DNA of 16,958 nt from an uncultured Gammaproteobacteria bacterium (GCA_913049565.1 CAJWZG010000034.1:1-16958); one strand, 5' to 3'. Shown: positions 6,730 to 15,286, counted from the stretch's first letter. The notes: generated from the sequence alone by a model not told the origin. Numbers and translations are program-made.

Positions 6730-7347
6730 ATGAAAGACGAGCAACCTTTGACGGTTCCAGCAGGGGGCTATTGGCTTGGCATTTTGCCTAAAGGGCGCAT
6801 CATTCGGCTAACGGATGCTCATGGAAATCAGGCCGTAGACACCTTGTTTTTCGACGCTGACAACTTCGCTGAGCGCTACAGTGCGATGCAGACGATTCAA
6901 GGGCAACGCGCACTGTACTTGACTACTGGAACAGTGCTGCGCTCAGAGCTTGGACGCCCCTTGGGTGAGATTGTCGAGGATACCTGTGGCCGCCATGACA
7001 CGCTGGGTGGTGCATGTGCCGCAGAGAGCAATACCGTTAGATATGCGTTAGAAAAAAAGACAATGCACTCTTGCCGTGACAGTTGGCTACTGGCTCTCAA
7101 TACCCAGTTTGCTGATTTGCAGCTGAAAAAATCTGACCTGTCGCACAACATCAATTTTTTTATGAATGTACCTGTCACACCAGAAGGCCAGCTTACATTT
7201 GAGGACGGTGTCAGTGGTGCAGGGAAATATGTGGAAATTCTGGCTCACGTGAATCTGGCGATACTTATCTCGAATTGTCCTCAGCTGAATAATCCGTGTA
7301 ACGGTTACAACCCAACCCCGATTCAGGTCGAAATGAGGCTGCAATAA
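6730..7347 (+). CDS. Carboxyguanidine deiminase subunit, shorter DUF1989 paralogue (urea carboxylase-associated protein)
   Basis: A 205-residue DUF1989 protein paired with the gene before it. It carries [50 protein letters not shown] (83-100), [41 protein letters not shown] and [18 protein letters not shown], all typical of the shorter urea carboxylase-associated family. Cys86, His89, Asp90 and Cys96 align with the partner, which has Ala at 86, so this subunit keeps the fuller set of polar residues. The start is uncertain. The frame is open from 6613, but that would overlap the previous gene by 92 bases. ATG 6730 leaves 8 residues before the conserved PAGGYW. TTG 6694, behind a GGAG and overlapping the previous stop, is a real alternative. 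The stop is 1 base before the carboxylase start. Confidence 0.88.
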   Translation: MKDEQPLTVPAGGYWLGILPKGRIIRLTDAHGNQAVDTLFFDADNFAERYSAMQTIQGQRALYLTTGTVLRSELGRPLGEIVEDTCGRHDTLGGACAAESNTVRYALEKKTMHSCRDSWLLALNTQFADLQLKKSDLSHNINFFMNVPVTPEGQLTFEDGVSGAGKYVEILAHVNLAILISNCPQLNNPCNGYNPTPIQVEMRLQ

Positions 7348-7348
7348 G

Positions 7349-10300
7349 TTGTTCAAAAAAATTCTGGTGGCCAACCGCGGTGTCGCCGCGGTTCGCATTG
7401 CGCGCACTCTCAAACTTATGGGCATCAGCAGCGTCGCATTACGCAGCGATGCTGAACGAGACAGCAAGTACTTTGAAACGTTCGACGAGGTATATGATCT
7501 TGTTGGGGATTCGGTTGCACAAACATACTTAGATGTAGATCAAATTATCGGCATTGCAAAAGAGGCGAAGGCTGAAGCGATTCACCCAGGGTATGGTTTC
7601 CTTAGCGAAAATGCGGATTTCGCCGCTAAGGTTGCGCAGGCCGGTCTTGCGTTTCTTGGTCCCGCGCCTGATGTAATTAATGCTTTTGGTCTCAAGCACG
7701 AAGCGCGTGCAATCGCCGAAGAGCAAGGGGTCCCTATTCTTAAGGGCACAAGTGTTTTGCCCAATTTGGCAGCGGCAATCGCCGCTGCAGATCAGGTGAC
7801 TTTTCCGTTGCTGCTTAAAAGCACTGCTGGCGGCGGTGGTATAGGAATGCAGCGCTGTGATTCGGCTGAGGATCTAGAGTCGGCGTATGAATCCGTAACA
7901 GCACTAGCGGCCAGTAATTTCACCAGCCCCGGCGTGTTTTTAGAAAAGTGCATTACCAAGGCGCGGCATGTAGAGGTTCAATTGTTCGGCGATGGGCTGG
8001 GCAATATCATTATTCTAGGAGATCGTGATTGCTCGTTGCAGCGGCGCAATCAAAAGCTTGTAGAGGAGTGTCCGGCACCAAACTTGCCAGATGATATTCG
8101 GTTGTCGATGCACGACAGAGCACGAGCTCTTGCTGCATCAGTTAACTACTCCAGTGCGGGTACTGTTGAGTTTCTTTACGATGCGGAAGCTAACGAATAT
8201 TACTTTCTAGAGGTGAATACGCGGCTGCAGGTTGAGCACGGTGTCACTGAATTGGTGTACAAGGTGGACATCGTCGAGTGGATGATCCGTCTAGCCTTTG
8301 GAGATTTGCCATCCTGTGCGGAATTAGAGGCGGCACTGAAGCCGTTTGGAGCCGCGGTGCAAGTGCGCTTGTATGCGGAAGATCCTTATGAGAATTACAA
8401 ACCAACGCCGGGCGAATTAGACGCAGTCTTTCCCGACAAGGGGCGCATTGACAGTTGGGTTGCTGAGCGCTGTCTGGTATCCCACTGGTTCGACCCGTTA
8501 CTAGCGAACGTTATGGGCTATGGTGAGACGCGCGAGCGAGCGATAGACCAATTGTTAGATACGCTGGGGAATTCGCGTATTCATGGCACCACGACAAATA
8601 TCGCGTTGCTGCAGCAGGCGGTGGATTGCCAGCCGTTTCGTGATGGTAATGTTGATACCAAGCTGTTGTCGGGTTTGGGGTATCAAGCCAGTGAACTGGA
8701 AATTTTACGCCCGGGATTGGAGATGATGGTTCAGTCTCACCCTGGCCGGCAGGGTTATTGGGATGTGGGCGTGCCGCCTTCAGGTCCAATGGATGATTTG
8801 TCGTTCCAGCTGGGTAACCGAATGTTGGGTAACGCCGCGACTGCTGCGGGTCTGGAGATGGTGCTTAGTGGTGCAAAAATACGCTTTCGCGGTGCCACGC
8901 GCTGCGTACTTAGCGGCGCTAAGATGCATGCAACGCTAGATGATCGGCAGATCGAACGCGGCGAGGTATTTGCTGTTGGGGCTGGACAGATCTTGTCTAT
9001 TGATTCCGTGAACGAGGGCCTTAGGGTCTACCTTTTAGTGCAGGGCGGATTGGATTTACCTGACTTTCTCGGCTCATCGGCAACATTCGTTCTTGGTAAG
9101 TTTGGTGGGCATCAAGGCCGTAGTTTGCGCCAACTGGATGTGTTGCGTTGGCATCGCGATGAACAAATGGATATGCCAGTAACCCGTGACCAGCGAGAAC
9201 AAACCCCATTGGAAACTCGTCACTCGCTCAGAGTGGTGCTCGGTCCGCATGCTGCACCTGACTTTTTTACAGAAGCGTGGATCGAGCAGTTTTTCAGGAT
9301 TCGCTGGCGAGTCGATCACAACTCCAATCGAACGGGCATTCGACTAAACGGCCCAACACCCCAATGGGCACGAGAGGATGGCGGTGAAGCGGGACTGCAT
9401 CCTTCGAATATTCATGACTCAGCCTATGTGTTTGGCGCCATCGATTTTACGGGCGATATGCCGGTAATCCTTGGTCCTGATGGTCCATCACTGGGTGGAT
9501 TCGTATGCCCTGCGGCCGTGATTAACGCGGATCGTTGGAAGCTCGGTCAACTTGTGCCCGGAGACGAAGTGCAGCTGCAACTGGTGAATCAACAGCAGGC
9601 CACTGCTATCGGTGAAGCACAAACGCGGTGGCTAGAGGATCATAGAAGCGCGTTGGTTAAGGTGCCTTCCTTAGCCGTAGCAAAAGATAGCTCAGCAGCA
9701 CGAATCGTGTTGTATGAGGCCAACGATTTAACGATCCGACAGGCAGGCCAAGAGTGGGTGCTGTTGGAGTTTGGCGACGCTATTATCGACCTTGGTACGC
9801 GAGTGTTGATTAGCGATTTTGCGAAAATTATCGTCGACAGTGGTTTACCCGGTGTTCTGGAACTTACGCCCGGTGTGCGCTCCTTGCTGCTGCGATTTGA
9901 TACCACTAAATGGTCACATGACGCCATGGTGCGTGCGCTCGAGCCGCTTTTGATCCAAGCGCGGGTCGATATCAGCAAGTCGGTACCCTCACGCATTGTG
10001 TCGCTGCCGCTGTCTTGGGATGACCCAGCTTGCCATGAGGCCATCCAACGCTACATGAACAATGTCCGCCCAGATGCTCCATGGTGCCCGGATAACATTG
10101 AATTCATTCGGCGGATTAATGGGTTAGAGTCAATCGCGCAGGTAAAGCAAGTCGTCTTCGATGCGAGCTACTTGGTACTGGGGTTAGGTGACGTATACCT
10201 CGGTGCGCCGCTTGCTACCCCAATTGATCCGAATCATCGGTTGGTTACAACAAAGTACAATCCTGCGCGTACTTGGACGGCAGAAGGCTCGGTCGGTATT

Positions 10301-10924
10301 GGTGGGTCTTACATGTGCATTTACGGGATGGAAGGCCCAGGTGGATACCAGTTTGTGGGTCGAACGATTCCGGTTTGGCGCAACCAGGGCTTTGGCGAGC
10401 TTGGCGACGAATGCTGGTTGCTGCGCAATTTTGACCAGATTCGGTACCAACAAGTGGGCGCCAAGGAATTGCTGGAAATACGCGAGGCCTGTGCGAGAGA
10501 TGCCTATCTGCCTGAAACCCAAACTACACAGCTAGAGCTCGGCGCTCACGAGCAAGATCTTGTGAGCAACGCTGCCCAAATTAACGCTTTCAACGAAACT
10601 CGCGGGCAGGCTTTTGCAGAAGAACTTGAGCGTTGGAAAGCTTCCGGCAGCCTCACGTTCAGCAGTGCTCAAATTGTTAGCGCGCCTGCATTAGTTGCGG
10701 ATCAACCCTGTGGAGAAGAGATCACTTGTCCGATTAGTGCCTCTGTATGGAAGGTGTTGATTGCCGACAATGAGGTCGTAGAAGAGGGTCAAGAAATAGC
10801 GATTCTTGAATCGATGAAAACTGAAGTGCCGGTTAGGGCCTCTGCCGCTGGGCCAATCACGTGGTTGGTTGCCGAGGGGCAAACGGTGTCAGCGGGTCAA
10901 ACATTGGCGGTGCTCGGTGAATGA
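7349..10924 (+). CDS. Guanidine carboxylase (biotin-dependent, urea carboxylase family)
   Basis: A 1191-residue single-chain enzyme that carboxylates guanidine (or urea) with ATP and bicarbonate. Biotin carboxylase domain, about 1-445: starts FKKILVANRG; ATP-grasp KSTAGGGGIGM (157-167); catalytic EVNTRLQVEHGVTE with Glu288, Arg292 and Glu296, the same numbers as in E. coli AccC. Carboxyltransferase part, about 450-1050: a KipA/AHS2-like unit (GRQGYWDVGVPPSGPMDDL to the 750s) followed by a KipI/AHS1-like unit (SLAVAKDS on, with GSYMCIYGMEGPGGYQFVGR). Biotin carrier, about 1112-1191: ILESMKTEVP with biotinyl Lys1157. The segment GAIDFTGDMPVILGPDGPS has Asp699; as I recall, urea-specific enzymes have Asn there, which together with the DUF1989 neighbours favours guanidine. 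The start is TTG, 1 base after the previous stop, with TGAGG 10 bases upstream. No ATG fits, since the conserved domain begins at residue 2. Confidence 0.93.
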   Translation: MFKKILVANRGVAAVRIARTLKLMGISSVALRSDAERDSKYFETFDEVYDLVGDSVAQTYLDVDQIIGIAKEAKAEAIHPGYGFLSENADFAAKVAQAGLAFLGPAPDVINAFGLKHEARAIAEEQGVPILKGTSVLPNLAAAIAAADQVTFPLLLKSTAGGGGIGMQRCDSAEDLESAYESVTALAASNFTSPGVFLEKCITKARHVEVQLFGDGLGNIIILGDRDCSLQRRNQKLVEECPAPNLPDDIRLSMHDRARALAASVNYSSAGTVEFLYDAEANEYYFLEVNTRLQVEHGVTELVYKVDIVEWMIRLAFGDLPSCAELEAALKPFGAAVQVRLYAEDPYENYKPTPGELDAVFPDKGRIDSWVAERCLVSHWFDPLLANVMGYGETRERAIDQLLDTLGNSRIHGTTTNIALLQQAVDCQPFRDGNVDTKLLSGLGYQASELEILRPGLEMMVQSHPGRQGYWDVGVPPSGPMDDLSFQLGNRMLGNAATAAGLEMVLSGAKIRFRGATRCVLSGAKMHATLDDRQIERGEVFAVGAGQILSIDSVNEGLRVYLLVQGGLDLPDFLGSSATFVLGKFGGHQGRSLRQLDVLRWHRDEQMDMPVTRDQREQTPLETRHSLRVVLGPHAAPDFFTEAWIEQFFRIRWRVDHNSNRTGIRLNGPTPQWAREDGGEAGLHPSNIHDSAYVFGAIDFTGDMPVILGPDGPSLGGFVCPAAVINADRWKLGQLVPGDEVQLQLVNQQQATAIGEAQTRWLEDHRSALVKVPSLAVAKDSSAARIVLYEANDLTIRQAGQEWVLLEFGDAIIDLGTRVLISDFAKIIVDSGLPGVLELTPGVRSLLLRFDTTKWSHDAMVRALEPLLIQARVDISKSVPSRIVSLPLSWDDPACHEAIQRYMNNVRPDAPWCPDNIEFIRRINGLESIAQVKQVVFDASYLVLGLGDVYLGAPLATPIDPNHRLVTTKYNPARTWTAEGSVGIGGSYMCIYGMEGPGGYQFVGRTIPVWRNQGFGELGDECWLLRNFDQIRYQQVGAKELLEIREACARDAYLPETQTTQLELGAHEQDLVSNAAQINAFNETRGQAFAEELERWKASGSLTFSSAQIVSAPALVADQPCGEEITCPISASVWKVLIADNEVVEEGQEIAILESMKTEVPVRASAAGPITWLVAEGQTVSAGQTLAVLGE

Positions 10925-10952
10925 ACAAAAGCGGTTAGCGCCTATGTTCGTG

Positions 10953-11549
10953 TCAAGACAGCTTACGCTTAAATGCCAAAAACTTGTTGTTCGCTGGCAT
11001 CGATCGATCCTCTGCGAGCGTTAAGCCTGAGTTGTTGGCAATATCTGTTACCCATTCAAAGTCGCGAACACCGCTTTGCGCGTCGCGCTCTTTGAGTCGC
11101 AGATCAAACTCAGCATTGGAACGTGTGGTGAATTCCCCTCGATATTTATAGGGTCCGTACAGAGCGAGCAAGCCGTCCTGCCGTAGAGCCTTGGCGGCGC
11201 CTCGAATCAGTTTTTCACCCAGCTCCTCGCTAACGATATGCATCACATTGGCTGAGTAAATACAGTCCACCGGGTCAAAAACCCATGAATCCTCTTTGAG
11301 ATCAAGGCCCGCGGGGGTGCAGATATTGGGTGAGCCGTAAGCGAGAATATTGCTGTTCAGCGCGTGCAGCATGTCTGCGCGCTCGCTGGGCTGCCAACGT
11401 ATGTGCTGAAGCGCAGCAGCCATATGAATTGCGTGCTGACCGGAGCCACTACCAATTTCGAGTAAGTTGGCTTTGTCGGGTAACCATTCAGCAAGCACGG
11501 TCAAAATAGCGGTCTTATTGTTGTCGGCGGCTTGCGAGAATCTTTCCAT
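10953..11549 (-). CDS. DUF938 SAM-dependent methyltransferase
   Basis: A 198-residue class I methyltransferase of the DUF938 (PF06080) family. It starts with MERFSQAADNNKTAIL, typical of the family. The SAM-binding motif I is LLEIGSGSGQHA (29-40); then come IRWQPSERADML, DCIYSANVMHIVSEE (post-I/motif II region) and the family block LLALYGPYKYRGEFTT, SNAEFDLRLKERD and GVRDFEWV. The length is usual and it looks intact. The substrate is unknown, and the family is often a lone housekeeping-type gene. The ATG at 11549 has AGG about 9 bases upstream. It converges on the guanidine carboxylase gene with only 28 bases between stops and no clear hairpin, and it is divergent from the sugar dehydrogenase. 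No functional link to either is evident. Confidence 0.88.
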   Translation of the reverse strand: MERFSQAADNNKTAILTVLAEWLPDKANLLEIGSGSGQHAIHMAAALQHIRWQPSERADMLHALNSNILAYGSPNICTPAGLDLKEDSWVFDPVDCIYSANVMHIVSEELGEKLIRGAAKALRQDGLLALYGPYKYRGEFTTRSNAEFDLRLKERDAQSGVRDFEWVTDIANNSGLTLAEDRSMPANNKFLAFKRKLS

Positions 11550-11559
11550 AGAGTAAGCC

Positions 11560-11580
11560 TACCCGGGCCCGAAGCGGGTA
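11560..11580. repeat. 6-bp inverted repeat in the divergent promoter region
   Basis: TACCCG (11560-11565) and CGGGTA (11575-11580) flank a 9-base spacer, 11 bases upstream of the methyltransferase start and about 77 before the sugar dehydrogenase start. It could be an operator for one of the two divergent genes. The arms are short and this could be chance. Confidence 0.25.
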
Positions 11581-11656
11581 TATACACCGTTCTACCAATG
11601 CACTTTATTCACGTTGAGCCAGATAACGTCATGGTTTTAACTCAGAGTATTCGTGA

Positions 11657-12835
11657 ATGTCCATTGTACTAAGCACTCGAAACAAGACAGCTCAGAGTGT
11701 GGCAAGAAAACAGAGGCTGTGCGTTTGGGTGATTTTTTTCTTCGCTTCCTTTGGTGTGCAAGCGAACCAAGAATTGCCCTTTAATGTTGAGCATATCACC
11801 GCTTTTGATGAACCTTGGGCCATGGCTTTTTTGCCTGATGGGCGCATGTTGGTTACCGAGAAAAAAGGTCGTCTGGTAATCGTTGAACAAGCAGGCGAAC
11901 AAGTTGCAGTAAACGGCGTGCCTGATGTTGGCTATGGAGGTCAGGGCGGCTTAGGTGATGTTGTCTTGCATCCAGATTATGCAAGTAACGGCATGATCTA
12001 TCTCAGCTTCGTCGAATCAGCGGCAGATGGCACGCGAGGCGCTGCCGTAGGTCGCGGAGAAATAGATGATTCTGCAAGACGCCCAACTCTCTCCAACTTT
12101 GAAGTTATTTGGCGTCAATATCCTAAATTAGTCGGCTATGGCCACTATGGTCATCGCCTCATGTTTGATAACGAAGGCTATTTGTGGATCACCTCCGGTG
12201 ACCGGCAAAAATTTACCCCTGCTCAAGATATGCAGTCCAATGTGGGCAAGGTGCTCAGGCTAAACGACGATGGCAGCGTGCCAGCCGATAATCCGTTTGT
12301 AGATCATTCAGCGGATACGCCATTGGTCGACCGCCTTGGGGTATACCAACAGATCTGGTCGCTAGGACATCGTAACCCGCTTGGAATCGCGCAAGATTCC
12401 CAAGACCGCCTCTGGGTTATCGAGATGGGGCCGCGTGATGGCGATGAGTTGAATCTGATTCGTAAGGGTGAGAACTACGGCTATCCAGAGGTTTCTGACG
12501 GTAAGCATTATGACGGGCGTCCAATACCCGATCATAAAACACGACCAGAATTCGAGGCGCCCAAAGTCAGCTGGGTGCCTGCAATATCGCCGGGCGATCT
12601 CTCCTTTGTTGATGGAGAAATGTTCAATGCTTGGAAAGGCGATGCGCTGGTTTCGGGTCTGGGTTCCAAAGCACTGATTCGCATTCAATTCGATGGAGAA
12701 AACGCCCAAGAGGTGGCGCGCTACGATATGGGAGCACGCATCCGCAGTGCAATGGAGGGACCCGGCGGAGCAATCTGGGTGCTTGAAGATGAGCGCGGCA
12801 GCAGCAAAGGGCGATTGATGAAATTAACGCCTTAA
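11657..12835 (+). CDS. PQQ-dependent sugar (aldose) dehydrogenase, exported
   Basis: A 392-residue six-bladed beta-propeller of the soluble glucose/sorbosone dehydrogenase type (PF07995, relatives include E. coli YliI). It would oxidise aldose sugars in the periplasm with PQQ. The N-terminus has basic residues then a signal core LCVWVIFFFASFGVQA (21-36), with likely cleavage at VQA|NQ. Family blocks are EPWAMAFLPDGRMLVTEKKG (52-71), GQGGLGDVVLHPDY (95-108), YGHYGHRLMFDNEGYLWITS, NVGKVLRLNDDGS, IWSLGHRNPLGIA and PRDGDELNLIRKGENYGYP. The usual HGPRGGDE reads MGPRDGDE here, so the position often held by His is Met; a subfamily has this form. The start ATG has a weak ribosome site, and in-frame alternatives would cut the signal peptide. 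It is closed by the terminator at 12862-12888. No PQQ synthesis genes are in the window. Confidence 0.88.
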   Translation: MSIVLSTRNKTAQSVARKQRLCVWVIFFFASFGVQANQELPFNVEHITAFDEPWAMAFLPDGRMLVTEKKGRLVIVEQAGEQVAVNGVPDVGYGGQGGLGDVVLHPDYASNGMIYLSFVESAADGTRGAAVGRGEIDDSARRPTLSNFEVIWRQYPKLVGYGHYGHRLMFDNEGYLWITSGDRQKFTPAQDMQSNVGKVLRLNDDGSVPADNPFVDHSADTPLVDRLGVYQQIWSLGHRNPLGIAQDSQDRLWVIEMGPRDGDELNLIRKGENYGYPEVSDGKHYDGRPIPDHKTRPEFEAPKVSWVPAISPGDLSFVDGEMFNAWKGDALVSGLGSKALIRIQFDGENAQEVARYDMGARIRSAMEGPGGAIWVLEDERGSSKGRLMKLTP

Positions 12836-12861
12836 GCAGCAGAACGATTTTTAGGTTGAAA

Positions 12862-12888
12862 AAAAACGGCCCCAAATGGGCCGTTTTT
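12862..12888. terminator. Strong bidirectional Rho-independent terminator
   Basis: A perfect stem pairs AAAAACGGCCC (12862-12872) with GGGCCGTTTTT (12878-12888) around a 5-base loop, giving a U tract in both directions. It lies 27 bases after the sugar dehydrogenase stop and 43 bases past the stop of the convergent secreted protein, so it serves both genes. Confidence 0.92.
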
Positions 12889-12930
12889 GCTGCGAAAGTC
12901 AGGTTTTACAATCCTGATAATTCGTTGACA

Positions 12931-13659
12931 TTAGTCGGCTTGATAGATTTGTGCGCACTCCTGCATGTAATCACTCTTTACTTCGCTAACCATGGCAAAC
13001 GCTTCGATCCAGGAGTTCCCACCCATCTCAATCGATCCAGCATAAAAAGCGTCGAGAACTGCGCCGAAGTCAGAGGCGCTGGGTGCTACAGCTCGGACAT
13101 GAAGTATGTTTGCTTCTGTTTTGCCACCTCCAATCGATTCGAAGACGCCAAGATTCATCTTAAAGCCCGCAGCGTAGAGCCCTTTTTGAGCTTCAGTCAT
13201 CTTGGCCACGAATGCCATGCGATCAGCGTACGGAACAACGACCCGAATCATTCGCTCGTAACCCGGCGCGAGTTTAAATGGCATGAGGGGCTTCCAGGTT
13301 ACTCCGTACTTCACCTCTCTCAAATCGGTGAACGCGCTATCAGTTGATCCCATTGGGTCGTACTTTGTCGAGGATGCTAACGCTTCAGACAAAGTAGGAA
13401 ATGCGCTCCAAACTAGCATTTGGCCTGGGTGGTCGTGGCCGCTGCGGGTAAGGCAATATCCTGCAGCCGCAGTACCTGTTGCTTTGAATGCGCTGTTGTT
13501 CGACTTCAGCACGTCAATGTAGGCTTCGGGATCACTGGTTTTCACCATTAGTGTCGTGAATCCACCCTCGTCTGATGCTGGGTTCTCGTGATGCATGGCG
13601 ATGGCTGGCTGTGCGGCTGCAAGCAGAGCGCCAAAGAGGAGCAACATATTTCGTATCAT
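12931..13659 (-). CDS. Secreted protein with two ferredoxin-like (dimeric alpha+beta barrel-type) halves, unknown function
   Basis: A 242-residue protein with a clear Sec signal peptide MIRNMLLLFGALLAAAQPAIA and likely cleavage at AIA|MHH after residue 21. The mature part seems to have two similar halves of about 100 residues, each with a strand, a helix, two strands and a helix. The first runs from GFTTLMVKTSDPEAYIDVL to MLVWSAFPTLSEALAS. The second runs from MIRVVVPYADRMAFVAKM to ANILHVRAVAPSASDFGAVL. Halves of this pattern recall dimeric alpha+beta barrel (ABM/NIPSNAP-like) domains; this is my structural guess. Only one Cys pair (GYCLTRS, QECAQ) is far apart in the chain. The ATG at 13659 has a modest GGGAT ahead. 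It is monocistronic, convergent with the sugar dehydrogenase and sharing its terminator. Confidence 0.65.
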   Translation of the reverse strand: MIRNMLLLFGALLAAAQPAIAMHHENPASDEGGFTTLMVKTSDPEAYIDVLKSNNSAFKATGTAAAGYCLTRSGHDHPGQMLVWSAFPTLSEALASSTKYDPMGSTDSAFTDLREVKYGVTWKPLMPFKLAPGYERMIRVVVPYADRMAFVAKMTEAQKGLYAAGFKMNLGVFESIGGGKTEANILHVRAVAPSASDFGAVLDAFYAGSIEMGGNSWIEAFAMVSEVKSDYMQECAQIYQAD

Positions 13660-13942
13660 GATTTATCCCGTGTTATTTTAGATTTAATGACAAACAGAGA
13701 CAAAAGACTGGCACGAATTTGACCACGCGGGTACCCCCAACTATCCCGTTGTTGAGATGCTATGAGGACAACAGACACCCTGAGCGATACTGAAAGAGGC
13801 CGACTGCTTATTCGTTGGAGTACTTCTGCTGCTGACTTACTAGGAAGCGGGTGATAGTGTCTAGCGGCACATAAAATGGTTAGAGAATGCACGCTGTAAT
13901 TAAGAGTTCTTTAACTACTGGTGGTACATATCTCGGTGCAAA

Positions 13943-15202
13943 GTGACACGGCGAATTGCCCTATTGAGGCTACTTGCGCTCCTACTTTTTGTGCTCTGCT
14001 CTCAAACAACAGCCACTGCAGGAGATGGCCAAATGGAAAATACCGCAGCAATGGCTGTTCTCGACAAGGCGGTACAAGACGGAGTACTGCACTTTGGCGT
14101 TGCATCGACGGGAGCCCCGAGCGGCCAAAGTTGGTCATATGCCGCCGGCTACAGCGACGCGCGTCGACAAAAACCTGCCACTGTCGATAACATTATTCAA
14201 ATTGCCTCGATGACAAAGCTGATCACAACCATTGCCGCGCTTCAGTTGTCTGAGCGAGGACTACTTAATCTAGACACCCCGATTGATTCTTATCTGCCCG
14301 AACTCGTCACCCGTAATGTTCTCAATGGGTTCGATGAAAACGACGAGCCACTACTAGAGAAAACAAACCGGGCTCCAACGGCGCGAGAGTTAATGACGCA
14401 TACGTCAGGGTATGTCTATGAAATTTGGAATCAGGACGCGCTGAAGGCAATTGGTCTTGGCTTGACCCAAAGCGCTTTTGCCGGGGGCAACTTCTTGGTC
14501 GCCCCGCTTGCCTTCCAGCCCGGTACGGCTTGGGAGTACGGTATCAGTACTGACTTGCTTGGTGTGCTGGTAGAAACACTTTCGGGTCAGCGGTTGGCAG
14601 ACTATTTTCTCGACCAGATATTCGAACCCTTGGGGATGATCGATTCGTTTTACGAGTTGCCCGCTGAGAAGGTGTCTCGTTCGGTCACCATAATGGCGCG
14701 TACTGAAGAGGGCCTTGTGCCAGCGCCAATGATGCAACCTACGCCGGCGGAGCGAGGCAGCATGCCTTTTTACTCGGGTGGTGGTGGGCTCTACTCCACA
14801 CTCGCGGATTATGGTCTTGTGTTACAGATGCTGCTTAGCGGCGGATCTCTCGCCGGTAAGACGCTATTGCAACCAGAGACCGTGGACAGCATGTTTCGAA
14901 ATCAAATCGGCGACATCGAAGTGACGGCGTTAAAGACAGCCATGCCTCCTGTAAGCAACGACGCGGATATGAGCTTTGGCAGCAACGCCACATGGGGTCT
15001 GGGTTTGCTCCTGCACCCCGCAGGGATTGAGGGTGGGCGTAGCTCCAATGCAGGCTCTTGGGCGGGGGCTTTGAACTCCTATTACTGGGTAGATCGCGAA
15101 GCCGGGCTATACGGCATTTTTGCTACTCAAATGCAGCCATTTTTTGATGGCCCATTGGTTCAGGCGCTGGGCGAGTTTGAACAAGCCGTGTATGCGCAGT
15201 GA
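13943..15202 (+). CDS. Serine hydrolase of the beta-lactamase / EstB family, exported
   Basis: A 419-residue protein of the PF00144 family (class C beta-lactamases, EstB-type esterases, D-aminopeptidases). The start is GTG 13943, because no in-frame ATG occurs before residue 31 and this start supplies a signal peptide (MTRRIALLRLLALLLFVLCS, likely cleaved near ATA|GD). The catalytic SxxK motif is Ser89-Met-Thr-Lys92. The second motif reads WEYGIS with Tyr199, so the general-base Tyr is kept but the Asn of YxN is not. Near the C-terminus GSWAGALNSYYWVD stands where EstB enzymes have WGG and beta-lactamases have KTG. This points to an esterase or peptidase-like enzyme rather than a resistance beta-lactamase. 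Other blocks are RELMTHTSGY and YSGGGGLYSTLADYGLVLQM. The 283-base upstream gap shows no other gene. Confidence 0.88.
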   Translation: MTRRIALLRLLALLLFVLCSQTTATAGDGQMENTAAMAVLDKAVQDGVLHFGVASTGAPSGQSWSYAAGYSDARRQKPATVDNIIQIASMTKLITTIAALQLSERGLLNLDTPIDSYLPELVTRNVLNGFDENDEPLLEKTNRAPTARELMTHTSGYVYEIWNQDALKAIGLGLTQSAFAGGNFLVAPLAFQPGTAWEYGISTDLLGVLVETLSGQRLADYFLDQIFEPLGMIDSFYELPAEKVSRSVTIMARTEEGLVPAPMMQPTPAERGSMPFYSGGGGLYSTLADYGLVLQMLLSGGSLAGKTLLQPETVDSMFRNQIGDIEVTALKTAMPPVSNDADMSFGSNATWGLGLLLHPAGIEGGRSSNAGSWAGALNSYYWVDREAGLYGIFATQMQPFFDGPLVQALGEFEQAVYAQ

Positions 15203-15250
15203 ACCGATTCTTGTTCGTCGCCGTTTGAGCGGTGCAGGCTCACGAAGAAG

Positions 15251-15264
15251 GGCTCAGATGAGCC
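15251..15264. terminator. Weak hairpin between convergent genes
   Basis: GGCTC (15251-15255) and GAGCC (15260-15264) pair around AGAT, with AAG and TT flanks that could extend the stem over a bulge. It lies between the stops of the serine hydrolase and the glutathione transferase. No proper T tract follows on either strand, so termination here is only possible. Confidence 0.3.
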
Positions 15265-15286
15265 TTATCCGAAAGCTGTTGGACAG

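Noticed and set aside
10925..10952. Terminator between the carboxylase and the convergent methyltransferase gene
   Set aside because: The 28-base gap shows no stable stem and no T tract on either strand.
12856..13347. 163-residue plus-strand frame
   Set aside because: It starts in the bidirectional terminator and lies antisense to the secreted protein gene, whose frame has a clean signal peptide and domain pattern.
13660..13942. Possible small gene or RNA in the gap before the serine hydrolase
   Set aside because: Open frames here are short and compositionally odd, no tRNA-like or terminator-like fold is visible, and nothing could be assigned beyond a promoter region for the two flanking divergent genes.
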